From positions 1 to 35,686 of the forward strand of contig CAMOKF010000010.1 in assembly GCA_946617625.1 (NCBI GenBank): a stretch of DNA of 35,686 bases, in the 5' to 3' direction. The translations under genes and the position numbers were made by a program. Below, piece by piece: positions 1 to 6,393 of this stretch. This DNA is from an uncultured Bacillota bacterium (lineage in GTDB: Bacteria; Bacillota_I; Bacilli_A; RF39; UBA660). The notes beneath the pieces are model-generated. The model was given only the letters and a program-made list of their open reading frames with translations. It was not told where the DNA came from and did not search any database. Each line of letters starts with the position of its first letter. The first letter of the stretch is position 1.

Positions 1-2
1 TT

Positions 3-98
3 GAGTTACTTTCATCAAACTATTCTTATGAACCTGATATATGGTATTCCATGATGTTATGTTTAACAAAAAACTTTACTGATTATGTTTATATCTAG
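3..98 (+). CDS. C-terminal end of an unidentified protein (partial)
   Basis: Frame 3 is open from the left edge for 31 codons and stops at TAG (96-98). The residues include the stretch EPDIWYSMMLCLTKNF, which looks coding rather than random AT-rich sequence, and a terminator follows at 151-180. The other two rightward frames close early. Too little remains to name a family. The gene body lies outside the window. Confidence 0.4.
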   Translation, partial: ELLSSNYSYEPDIWYSMMLCLTKNFTDYVYI

Positions 99-150
99 TT
101 CAATAGAAAATAAAATATATAAAAAAATTAGTAAGATAGAATTATATTAA

Positions 151-180
151 AAAAGACTCAGTGTATATACTGAGTCTTTT
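151..180. terminator. Bidirectional intrinsic terminator
   Basis: A perfect 12-bp stem, AAAAGACTCAGT (151-162) with ACTGAGTCTTTT (169-180), and a 6-base loop. A-runs on one side and T-runs on the other let it work on both strands. It ends the gene at the left edge and the leftward acyltransferase, whose stop codon (180-182) overlaps the stem. Confidence 0.88.
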
Positions 181-755
181 TATGGAACTATTTTCTTTAT
201 TATTGGTATTTTTCTAAGTATATATGTAATTATTATGCATACTGGAATAATTATGAATGGAAAGCCTAATCTAAATATTATTGAATGACTATTTAAATGA
301 AATAATTTTATTGATATATCCATAATGAACCAATGCATTAAATATAGAGAAAACGTATATTTTTTTAATATATTAATTATTTTATCAGTAAATTTGTTTT
401 TTATTAGATAAAGTTTATTTTTTATAAAAGTGAATATAGCTACTGAGTAAAGTATACATGGAATATTACAATATCCTTTGTATGTTGTTACTATAGTGTT
501 TGCTTTAAATGATAGATATTGTGTTCCTATAATATGCATTAATAAACCAACAATACCTAGAATATAAATAATTATTTCTTCTTTTTTACTAATATTATGC
601 TTGTTTAGTAGATATCCTAATAATACATATATTATATATTGTGTTACTATTGTGAATGAAAGTGGTGTTGTTAGTCCTATATTAAAAATATTATTTATAA
701 ATGGAATTATGCAATTTAGTATTAAAAACGTTGATATTATATATATATATATATA
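180..755 (-). pseudogene. Acyltransferase-3 family protein, C-terminal part, out of frame
   Basis: Read leftward, this frame is open from the (TA)n tract (about 755) to TAA at 180. It carries the hydrophobic C-terminal half of an acyltransferase-3 (WecH/OafA-like) integral membrane protein, including the segment SLYLMHWFIMDI, which matches the family's late transmembrane helix with its conserved His. It has no ribosome site of its own. The first in-frame ATG is at 539, deep in the domain. Removing one TA unit from the tract at 738-756, or adding two, joins it to the N-terminal part (737-1219) to give about 345 residues, normal for the family. Such enzymes O-acylate surface polysaccharides or lipids. 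Phase variation, a real decay mutation and an assembly error at the repeat are all possible. Confidence 0.8.
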
Positions 756-1219
756 TCATTTCTATTATTTTTATTTATCATTGATAAAAATGGAATACAC
801 AAATAAATTTGAAATAGAGGGATAAAGAACCAATATATTGATAAATATTTTGTCGATAGAATTCCATTAATTATGTTTATTAAATTTAAATCATTTAAAC
901 TGATACTTTTATTAATAAGTTTATATGCTATAGCGATAAAACTCCAAACTATAAATGGTATTACAGTTTTAGTAATTCTCTTTTTAAAGTATGTTTTTGT
1001 ATCATATCTATCTCTATAATCTAATAATGTAATACCAGTAATCATGAAGAATATTGGTACTGCAAAATAAAAGGCACATTCAATAATATTTGCGGTTATC
1101 CATAGTCTAGCTTTACTAAATGACCAGAATACTCCGTTAGTATGAAGTATAATTACAGCTATGGCAGATATTACTGATAAATAAGATATATATTCAATAT
1201 TATTAACTTTTTTCTTCAT
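737..1219 (-). CDS. Acyltransferase-3 family protein, N-terminal part (frameshifted)
   Basis: The start ATG (1219) follows an AAGGTG ribosome site (1225-1230) and a TGATATAAT extended -10 (1238-1246) on the minus strand. The 160 residues begin like Acyl_transf_3 proteins: a first membrane helix ISAIAVIILHTNGVF containing the conserved His, then FFMITGITLLDYRD, then further helices. The frame runs into the (TA)n tract, is read as DIYIYI and stops at TAA. The rest of the enzyme is in another frame at 180-755. As read here the product lacks about half of its helices and should be inactive. Family membership is clear; substrate is unknown. Confidence 0.85.
   Translation of the reverse strand: MKKKVNNIEYISYLSVISAIAVIILHTNGVFWSFSKARLWITANIIECAFYFAVPIFFMITGITLLDYRDRYDTKTYFKKRITKTVIPFIVWSFIAIAYKLINKSISLNDLNLINIINGILSTKYLSIYWFFIPLFQIYLCIPFLSMINKNNRNDIYIYI
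738..756. repeat. (TA)n dinucleotide tract inside the acyltransferase gene
   Basis: Nineteen bases of strictly alternating T and A lie exactly where the leftward reading frame breaks. Loss of one 2-base unit or gain of two restores a full-length acyltransferase. This is the expected layout of a slipped-strand contingency tract. Confidence 0.9.
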
Positions 1220-1237
1220 ATTTTCACCTTCTTTTTC

Positions 1238-1246
1238 ATTATATCA
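1238..1246 (-). promoter_or_regulatory. Extended -10 promoter of the acyltransferase gene
   Basis: On the minus strand the sequence reads TGATATAAT, ending 18 bases before the ATG at 1219. No clear -35 box is seen. The same nonamer occurs ahead of the genes at 1388 and 6394. Confidence 0.65.
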
Positions 1247-1361
1247 TTTTTTAAAAAATAATTATCTTTTATTTATTTTACACTTTTTTACAGATGATAC
1301 TTTTTATTAATAAATATGATGTTTTATTTTTGTTATGATTTTTATTAATTATTTATTATTA

Positions 1362-1370
1362 TGATATAAT
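1362..1370 (+). promoter_or_regulatory. Extended -10 promoter of the hydrolase-murF-ddl operon
   Basis: TGATATAAT ends 17 bases before the ATG at 1388. The leader would be about 10 nt, so the GTGGTGA ribosome site (1377-1383) sits at the very 5' end of the mRNA. It is divergent from the promoter at 1238-1246. Confidence 0.65.
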
Positions 1371-1387
1371 AATCTTGTGGTGATTTA

Positions 1388-2116
1388 ATGAAAATTAATG
1401 TTAAAGATGTTGATATTAATTACATACAATATGGTGAAGGAAAAGATATTTTGTTATTACATGGATGGGGACAAAATATTGAAATGATGAGATTCCTAGG
1501 TGATAATTTTTCTTCAAAATTTAGAGTAACTATTTTAGATTTACCTGGATTTGGAGAAAGTGGTGAACCTACGTATGATTGGAGTATTTCTGATTATTCT
1601 GATATGTTAGAAATATTTGTAAATAAACTTAATATTAAAAAACCAATTATTATAGGTCATTCTTTTGGAGGAAGATTAGCTATTAGGTATTCTTCTAATC
1701 ATCCAATAGAAAAGTTAGTTTTATTAGGAGCTCCTTGTATTAGAGTGGAGACTAAATTACCATTATATATTAAAATATTAAAATACTTGAAAACTCTACC
1801 ATTTTTAGATTCTTTTGGAGAATATATGAAAAAGTATATAGGATCTAGAGATTATAAAGCTGCTAGTCCTATTATGAGAAAAGTATTGGTTAATACTGTT
1901 AATGAAGATTTATCTAATTATGCTAAACAAATAGAAGAGCCTACACTTTTAATATGGGGAGATAGAGATACAGAGGCTCCAGTAGAAGAGGCTAAGGAAT
2001 TAGAAAAGATTATGATAGATGCTGCTTTAATTATTTTGCCTGGTTCTCATTATGCTTATATTGAAAATTTGCAACAAGTAGTTAATATACTAAATAATTT
2101 TTTTGGAGGTGAGTAG
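1388..2116 (+). CDS. Alpha/beta hydrolase fold protein
   Basis: This 242-residue protein is a typical single-domain alpha/beta hydrolase. The oxyanion-strand motif LLLHGWGQ is at residues 23-30, the nucleophile elbow GHSFGG puts the catalytic Ser at 92, WGDRD carries the acidic residue (about Asp 194), and GSHYAY gives the catalytic His at 221. No signal peptide, so cytosolic. The exact substrate (ester, lactone or other) cannot be read from the sequence. Its stop is 2 bases before the MurF-type gene and its last codons contain that gene's GGAGGTGAG ribosome site, so the two are translationally close. Together with ddl they form a cell-wall precursor operon, which suggests but does not prove a wall or lipid-linked role. 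Confidence 0.9.
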   Translation: MKINVKDVDINYIQYGEGKDILLLHGWGQNIEMMRFLGDNFSSKFRVTILDLPGFGESGEPTYDWSISDYSDMLEIFVNKLNIKKPIIIGHSFGGRLAIRYSSNHPIEKLVLLGAPCIRVETKLPLYIKILKYLKTLPFLDSFGEYMKKYIGSRDYKAASPIMRKVLVNTVNEDLSNYAKQIEEPTLLIWGDRDTEAPVEEAKELEKIMIDAALIILPGSHYAYIENLQQVVNILNNFFGGE

Positions 2117-2118
2117 TT

Positions 2119-3720
2119 ATGTTAAAATATCTTGTAATTATAGGTTTTTTATTAGTAATTATCCCTAAATCAAAAAATAGTTTACATATGTTACAACAGA
2201 ATTTATATAATGAAAATAATAGATATTTAAAATGGGTATTTCAAAATTCTAAGAATTTGTTTGATTTAGATTTAATCTTTGTTTTTATATCTTTAATTGG
2301 TTTCTTAGTAGTTTTTGATATTAGCTTCATTAGTAATTCTTTATTAATAGCGTTATTTATTTTATCAGTTATACTATCTATGAAGATTAATAATAAAATA
2401 AAGAATAATCAAAATAAGAAGCCTTTAGTTTATACTAAAAGAATTAAAAGATTAATATTTACTACTAGTGTTTTATATTTAATACCTATTATTATATTAG
2501 TTTTTAATAATAATTTTAAAATGACATGGTTCTTAATATTTATATTAAGTATTATGATTTTATTAAATAATTATATTGTATTTATTTCTAATATAATTAA
2601 TTATCCTTATGAAAGAGGAGTATATTATTATTATAAACATAAAGCTCAAAGTAAATTGAAAAGTATGAGTAATCTAAAGATTATTGGTATTACTGGTAGT
2701 TATGGTAAAACTAGTAGTAAAAATATACTAAGTGAAATATTAAATGTTAAATATAATGCGTTACCTACACCTAAAAATTTAAATACTTTTAATGGACTTA
2801 TTATGACTGTTAATAATTATATGGATAAGTTTACTGATATATTTATTGCTGAAATGGGTGCTTATGTAAAAGGTGAGATTGCTGGTTTATGTAGATTAGT
2901 TAAACCTAAGTATGGTATTTTAACTACTATAGGAACTGCTCATTTGGAAACATTTGGTAGTGAACAAAATATTATTGATGGAAAGTTTGAATTAATAGAA
3001 TCTTTACCTTCTGATGGATTTGCTATTTTAAATGGTGATGATCCTAAACAAGTTTCTTATAAATTAAAGAATAAAGTTAGAACTATTTGGATAGGCATTA
3101 ATAATAAAGATGTTGATATTAGAGCTACTAATATTCATTGTTCTAGTAAAGGTACTACCTTTGATGTAATATTAAAAGATAAAAGTAAGTATACTTTTAC
3201 TACTAAATTGTTAGGTAATCATAATGTTTATAATATATTAGCTGGTATTGCCTGTGGTATTGAATTTGGAATTGATATGGAAGATTTAGTACATGCTGTT
3301 CATGGAGTTACTCCTGTTGAACATAGATTAGAACTTAAAAAACTAGGTAATTTCTATATGATAGATGATGCTTATAATTCTAATCCTACAGGGGCTAAAA
3401 ATGCTTGTGAAGTTTTAGGAATGATGGATGGTATTAAAGTAGTAGTTACACCTGGTATGATTGAATTGGGTGAAAAAGAAGATGAGTACAATAAAACATT
3501 TGGTACTCAAATAGCAGATGTTGCTGATTATGTAGTTTTAATTGGTGAATCTAAAACTAAGCCAATTTATGATGGTTTATTAGAAAAAAGGTTTGACAAG
3601 GATAAAATTGTGATATTTAATGATGTTAGAGATGCTTATCCTTTTATATCTTCTTTAACAGGAAAAGAAGAAGTATATGCATTGTTTGAAAATGATTTAC
3701 CTGATACATATAATGAATAG
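2119..3720 (+). CDS. murF: MurF-type Mur ligase with N-terminal membrane domain
   Basis: This 533-residue protein should join D-Ala-D-Ala to UDP-MurNAc-tripeptide. From about residue 188 it is a Mur ligase: P-loop GITGSYGKTSSKN, then the central-domain segments EMGAYVKGEIAGL and GTAHLETFGS, then the C-terminal domain with DDAYNSNPTGA and TPGMIELG. The first 170 residues are not the usual soluble UDP-binding domain of MurF. They contain about five hydrophobic helices (roughly 3-15, 52-66, 73-86, 111-126, 133-157), so the enzyme appears anchored to the membrane. Position directly before ddl, which makes its dipeptide substrate, supports MurF over MurT, MurE or another ligase. The start ATG follows GGAGGTGAG. 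Confidence 0.85.
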   Translation: MLKYLVIIGFLLVIIPKSKNSLHMLQQNLYNENNRYLKWVFQNSKNLFDLDLIFVFISLIGFLVVFDISFISNSLLIALFILSVILSMKINNKIKNNQNKKPLVYTKRIKRLIFTTSVLYLIPIIILVFNNNFKMTWFLIFILSIMILLNNYIVFISNIINYPYERGVYYYYKHKAQSKLKSMSNLKIIGITGSYGKTSSKNILSEILNVKYNALPTPKNLNTFNGLIMTVNNYMDKFTDIFIAEMGAYVKGEIAGLCRLVKPKYGILTTIGTAHLETFGSEQNIIDGKFELIESLPSDGFAILNGDDPKQVSYKLKNKVRTIWIGINNKDVDIRATNIHCSSKGTTFDVILKDKSKYTFTTKLLGNHNVYNILAGIACGIEFGIDMEDLVHAVHGVTPVEHRLELKKLGNFYMIDDAYNSNPTGAKNACEVLGMMDGIKVVVTPGMIELGEKEDEYNKTFGTQIADVADYVVLIGESKTKPIYDGLLEKRFDKDKIVIFNDVRDAYPFISSLTGKEEVYALFENDLPDTYNE

Positions 3721-3732
3721 GAGATGTTGAAT

Positions 3733-4950
3733 ATGAAAATTAAAGTTGGTGTTATTTTCGGTGGAGAGAGTGTAGAGCATGAAGTAAGTATTATTTCTGC
3801 TATACAAGCTATGAATAAAATGGATTTGGAGAAATATGAAGTTGTTCCAATCTATATTACTAAGGATCGTGAATGGTATACTGGTGAAATACTAAAGGAT
3901 ATTGAAACGTATTCTGATTTTGATTTAATTAAAAAGTATTGTGCTAATGTTGTTTTATACTATAAGAATGGTTCTTATGTTTTACAAAAGAAAAATGGAT
4001 TATTTAAGTCTGTAGTTAAGGATATTGATATTGCTTTTCCTGTAGTGCATGGAACTAATGTAGAAGATGGTGTATTACAAGGATATTTACAAACAATTGG
4101 TATTCCATTCGTTGGAAGTAATGTTTATGCATCTGTTGTTGGACAAGATAAGGCTTTTATGAAAGATGTTTGGAAGTCTGCTGATATTCCTATGACTAAA
4201 TATGTTTGGTTCTATGATGTAGACTATAAAGAAGATAAAGATGCAGTTTTAAAGATGGTTTCTAAATTAAAATATCCTGTAATTGTTAAGCCTGCATGTA
4301 CAGGTTCATCTGTAGGTATTAGTGTTTGTGATAAAGAAGATAAATTATTTGAGTCAATTGATGAAGCTATTCAATATGATAGTAAAATTGTTGTTGAGGA
4401 AGTAGTTAAAAATTTAAAAGAAGTTAATATTGCAGTAATGGGTAATTATGAAAGACAAAAAGTTAGTGAAATAGAAGAAGTATTATCTGCAAATAAGTTT
4501 TTAACATTTGATGATAAATATATTGGTGGTGGAAAAGGTAAAGTTAAAGGAGCTAAAAGTTCTAAGACTGTATCTTCTAAAGGAATGGCTTCTACTAATA
4601 GAAAACTTCCTGCCGAATTAGATCCTAAAGTAAGAAGTAAAGTAGAGGATATTGCTGTTAGAGCATTTAAAGCTTTAGGTTCATCAGGAAACTCTAGAAT
4701 AGACTTCTTAATAGATGATAAAACTAATGAAGTATATATTAATGAAATTAATTCTATCCCTGGTAGTTTAGCTTTCTATTTATGGGATGCTAAAGATATT
4801 AATTTTACAAGTCTTTTAGATGAGATGATTCAAATAGGTATAAAAGACTATAAAAAACGTGTTAGCAAGACTCATTCTTTTGAAAGTAACATTTTACAAG
4901 GATTTGCTGCTAACGCTGGTACGAAAGGAATGAAGGGAAAATTAAAATAA
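3733..4950 (+). CDS. ddl: D-alanine--D-alanine ligase
   Basis: An ATP-grasp ligase that makes the D-Ala-D-Ala dipeptide for peptidoglycan. Motifs seen: GGESVEHEVSIISA near the N-terminus, HGTNVEDGVLQGYL, VKPACTGSSVGISV (ATP and substrate binding) and NEINSIPGSLAFYLW (metal-binding end). The loop between DDKY and RKLPAEL is long and rich in Gly, Lys and Ser. An ATG also lies at 3724, but the AGGAG site (3719-3723) touches it; the ATG at 3733 has proper spacing and gives the usual start MKIKVGVIFGG (405 residues). It is 12 bases after the MurF-type gene. A terminator overlaps its stop codon. Confidence 0.95.
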   Translation: MKIKVGVIFGGESVEHEVSIISAIQAMNKMDLEKYEVVPIYITKDREWYTGEILKDIETYSDFDLIKKYCANVVLYYKNGSYVLQKKNGLFKSVVKDIDIAFPVVHGTNVEDGVLQGYLQTIGIPFVGSNVYASVVGQDKAFMKDVWKSADIPMTKYVWFYDVDYKEDKDAVLKMVSKLKYPVIVKPACTGSSVGISVCDKEDKLFESIDEAIQYDSKIVVEEVVKNLKEVNIAVMGNYERQKVSEIEEVLSANKFLTFDDKYIGGGKGKVKGAKSSKTVSSKGMASTNRKLPAELDPKVRSKVEDIAVRAFKALGSSGNSRIDFLIDDKTNEVYINEINSIPGSLAFYLWDAKDINFTSLLDEMIQIGIKDYKKRVSKTHSFESNILQGFAANAGTKGMKGKLK

Positions 4951-4961
4951 TTTTCCTTTTT
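4936..4961 (+). terminator. Intrinsic terminator overlapping the ddl stop codon
   Basis: Stem GGAAAATTA (4936-4944) with TAATTTTCC (4948-4956), loop AAA, then TTTTT. The TAA stop of ddl (4948-4950) is inside the stem. The next start codon is only 7 bases beyond the T-run. Confidence 0.85.
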
Positions 4962-4968
4962 AAGTTAT

Positions 4969-5562
4969 ATGAAAGTTTTGGTATTAATTAGAAAAGAAAA
5001 TTCTGAATATGTTAATAATTGTTACTTTAAGGCAATTGAAAAGTATGGTGGAGAAGTTGTTAAATGTAATTATAATGATCACTACGAAGATATTTTATCT
5101 AAGTTGTCAGATGTTGAAGGTGTATTATTAACTGGTGGTGATGATATATCTTTAATTGGTCTCTTTATTATAAATTATTGTGTAAGACATGATTTGAGAC
5201 TTTTAGGAATATGTCTTGGAATGCAAGAAATGTGTGTTTATTCTTCTGATGATAAGATTATTTCTATTGGTGATTTATCTCACTCTGTAGAAGAGGAAGG
5301 ATATGTACATGATGTTAAAATTAATAAAGATTCTATGCTTTATAAACTATTTAATAGAGAAACAATAAAAGTTAATTCTCATCATAAACAAACTTTGCTT
5401 AGATCAAATTATTTTGATCCTGTTGGTTATAGTGATGATGGATTATTGGAAGCAGTAGAGGGGAAGGGCAGTTTTCAGGTTGGTGTTCAGTGGCATCCTG
5501 AGAGAATGCTTGATTATGATGAAATAAGTAATAAGTTATTTGAGGCATTTTTAAACAAATAA
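4969..5562 (+). CDS. Compact class-I glutamine amidotransferase (peptidase C26-like)
   Basis: This 197-residue protein has the class-I glutaminase triad: nucleophile Cys 82 in LGICLGMQE, and His 176 and Glu 178 in QWHPER. LLTGGDDI (53-60) is the usual oxyanion-loop strand. It resembles gamma-glutamyl-GABA hydrolase (PuuD/C26) proteins but is about 40 residues short: the loop normally between the TGGDD motif and the helix before the Cys is nearly absent. It probably hydrolyses gamma-glutamyl bonds or supplies ammonia, and its place behind ddl may tie it to wall precursors. The start MKVLVLIRK fits the fold, yet no ribosome site precedes it and a terminator lies immediately upstream, so its expression is unclear. 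Confidence 0.85.
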   Translation: MKVLVLIRKENSEYVNNCYFKAIEKYGGEVVKCNYNDHYEDILSKLSDVEGVLLTGGDDISLIGLFIINYCVRHDLRLLGICLGMQEMCVYSSDDKIISIGDLSHSVEEEGYVHDVKINKDSMLYKLFNRETIKVNSHHKQTLLRSNYFDPVGYSDDGLLEAVEGKGSFQVGVQWHPERMLDYDEISNKLFEAFLNK

Positions 5563-5587
5563 AAAAGGACGATTTATTCGTCCTTTT
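5563..5587. terminator. Bidirectional terminator between the amidotransferase and tRNA-Lys
   Basis: Perfect 10-bp stem AAAAGGACGA (5563-5572) with TCGTCCTTTT (5578-5587) and a 5-base loop. T-runs on both strands serve the rightward amidotransferase gene and the leftward tRNA-Lys. Confidence 0.88.
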
Positions 5588-5597
5588 GTTTTCTATA

Positions 5598-5673
5598 TGG
5601 TGGACTGTTAGGGATTCGAACCCTAGACCCACTGATTAAGAGTCAGTTGCTCTACCAACTGAGCTAACAGTCC
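5598..5673 (-). tRNA. tRNA-Lys (CUU)
   Basis: On the minus strand the acceptor stem GGACTGT/ACAGTCC closes a full cloverleaf with D arm AGCTCAGTTGGTAGAGC and T-loop GTTCGAATC. The anticodon loop CTCTTAA gives anticodon CUU. Discriminator A and the 3' CCA are encoded. It is transcribed opposite to its four neighbours. Confidence 0.97.
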
Positions 5674-5693
5674 GTTTTTTCAATTGCAAATAT

Positions 5694-5722
5694 ATTTTAT
5701 ATCATTTTTTATTATTTTACAA
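5694..5722 (-). promoter_or_regulatory. Promoter of tRNA-Lys
   Basis: On the minus strand: TTGTAA (5722-5717), 17-base spacer, TAAAAT (5699-5694). The decamer TATATTTGCA follows directly and is repeated exactly after the rightward promoter at 5772-5801. Confidence 0.6.
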
Positions 5723-5771
5723 CCTTTTTTTAATAATGTTTGTATTTTTTTATTATTTTTGAAGAAAAATG

Positions 5772-5801
5772 TTGACTTTATTATAAAAATTATAGTATTC
5801 T
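5772..5801 (+). promoter_or_regulatory. Upstream promoter (P1) of the Ile-Asn-Glu tRNA operon
   Basis: TTGACT (5772-5777), 18-base spacer, TATTCT (5796-5801), followed by TATATTTGCAGTTG, nearly identical to the sequence after the tRNA-Lys promoter on the other strand. Transcription would begin about 75 bases before tRNA-Ile. Confidence 0.5.
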
Positions 5802-5834
5802 ATATTTGCAGTTGTGAAAATTATTAAATTTCTC

Positions 5835-5863
5835 TTGCAATATTACTTAAAATGATGTATCAT
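5835..5863 (+). promoter_or_regulatory. Proximal promoter (P2) of the Ile-Asn-Glu tRNA operon
   Basis: TTGCAA (5835-5840), 17-base spacer, TATCAT (5858-5863), 19 bases before the tRNA-Ile acceptor stem. With P1 it forms a tandem stable-RNA promoter arrangement. Confidence 0.5.
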
Positions 5864-5882
5864 TAAGAAGTATTCGTAATTT

Positions 5883-5959
<77 letters not shown>

Positions 5960-5967
5960 TTTTAAAT

Positions 5968-6044
5968 GCCTCAATAGCTCAGTTGGTTAGAGCACTTGAC
6001 TGTTAATCAAGGGGTCCTAGGTTCAAGTCCTAGTTGGGGCGCCA
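5968..6044 (+). tRNA. tRNA-Asn (GUU)
   Basis: Acceptor GCCTCAA pairs with TTGGGGC (one G-U pair). The anticodon loop CTGTTAA gives GUU. Discriminator G is usual for Asn, and CCA is encoded. It lies 8 bases after tRNA-Ile and 3 before tRNA-Glu, so the three are one transcript. Confidence 0.97.
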
Positions 6045-6047
6045 TAT

Positions 6048-6124
6048 GGCGAGTTGGTGAAGTGGCTTAACACACTGCCCTTTCACGGCAGCATTCACGG
6101 ATTCGAATTCCGTACTCGTCACCA
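6048..6124 (+). tRNA. tRNA-Glu (UUC)
   Basis: Acceptor GGCGAGT/ACTCGTC, anticodon stem CTGCC/GGCAG with loop CTTTCAC giving UUC, T-loop ATTCGAATT, CCA encoded. Last gene of the tRNA operon. Confidence 0.96.
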
Positions 6125-6133
6125 ATATGAAAT

Positions 6134-6154
6134 AAACTCCAATGGAGTTTTTTT
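6134..6154 (+). terminator. Terminator of the Ile-Asn-Glu tRNA operon
   Basis: AAACTCC (6134-6140), loop AAT, GGAGTTT (6144-6150), running into a T-tract to 6154. Confidence 0.8.
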
Positions 6155-6162
6155 ATTTATTA

Positions 6163-6191
6163 TTGACAAATATTATCATTTAAGGTAATAT
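6163..6191 (+). promoter_or_regulatory. Promoter of tRNA-Ser
   Basis: Consensus TTGACA (6163-6168), 17-base spacer, TAATAT (6186-6191), then TGTATTTGCGG, resembling the sequence after the other tRNA promoters. This is the strongest -35 box seen in the window. Confidence 0.75.
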
Positions 6192-6216
6192 TGTATTTGC
6201 GGAAGCACATTGGTAT

Positions 6217-6307
6217 GGAGTAGTACTCAAGAGGCTGAAGAGGCGCCCCTGCTAAGGGTGTAGGTCGGGCAACTGGCGCGAGAGTTCAAATCTCTCCTAC
6301 TCCGCCA
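6217..6307 (+). tRNA. tRNA-Ser (GCU)
   Basis: A 91-base type-II tRNA: acceptor GGAGTAG/CTACTCC, anticodon loop CTGCTAA giving GCU, a long variable arm as expected for Ser, discriminator G and encoded CCA. It has its own promoter and terminator. Confidence 0.96.
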
Positions 6308-6318
6308 TTTTTTAAATT

Positions 6319-6343
6319 ACTCAAGTTGATTGAGTTTTTTTTT
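6319..6343 (+). terminator. Terminator after tRNA-Ser
   Basis: ACTCAA (6319-6324), loop GTTGA, TTGAGT (6330-6335), followed by a run of T to 6343. Confidence 0.75.
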
Positions 6344-6370
6344 GCATTTTTTTACTAAATATGATATAAT
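6342..6370 (+). promoter_or_regulatory. Promoter of the PP2C-like gene
   Basis: TTGCAT (6342-6347), 17-base spacer ending in TGA, then TATAAT (6365-6370). The -10 is 23 bases from the ATG, with a GGGGTGG ribosome site between. Confidence 0.65.
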
Positions 6371-6393
6371 ATGCTTGCTTTTGGGGTGGTTTA

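Noticed and set aside
601-825. Rightward 74-codon ORF over the acyltransferase region
   Set aside because: It is antisense to the clear leftward acyltransferase frame, includes the TA tract as translated YIYIYI, and has no ribosome site.
5399-5632. Leftward 77-codon ORF
   Set aside because: It covers part of tRNA-Lys, a perfect terminator and the 3' end of the amidotransferase gene; a shadow frame.
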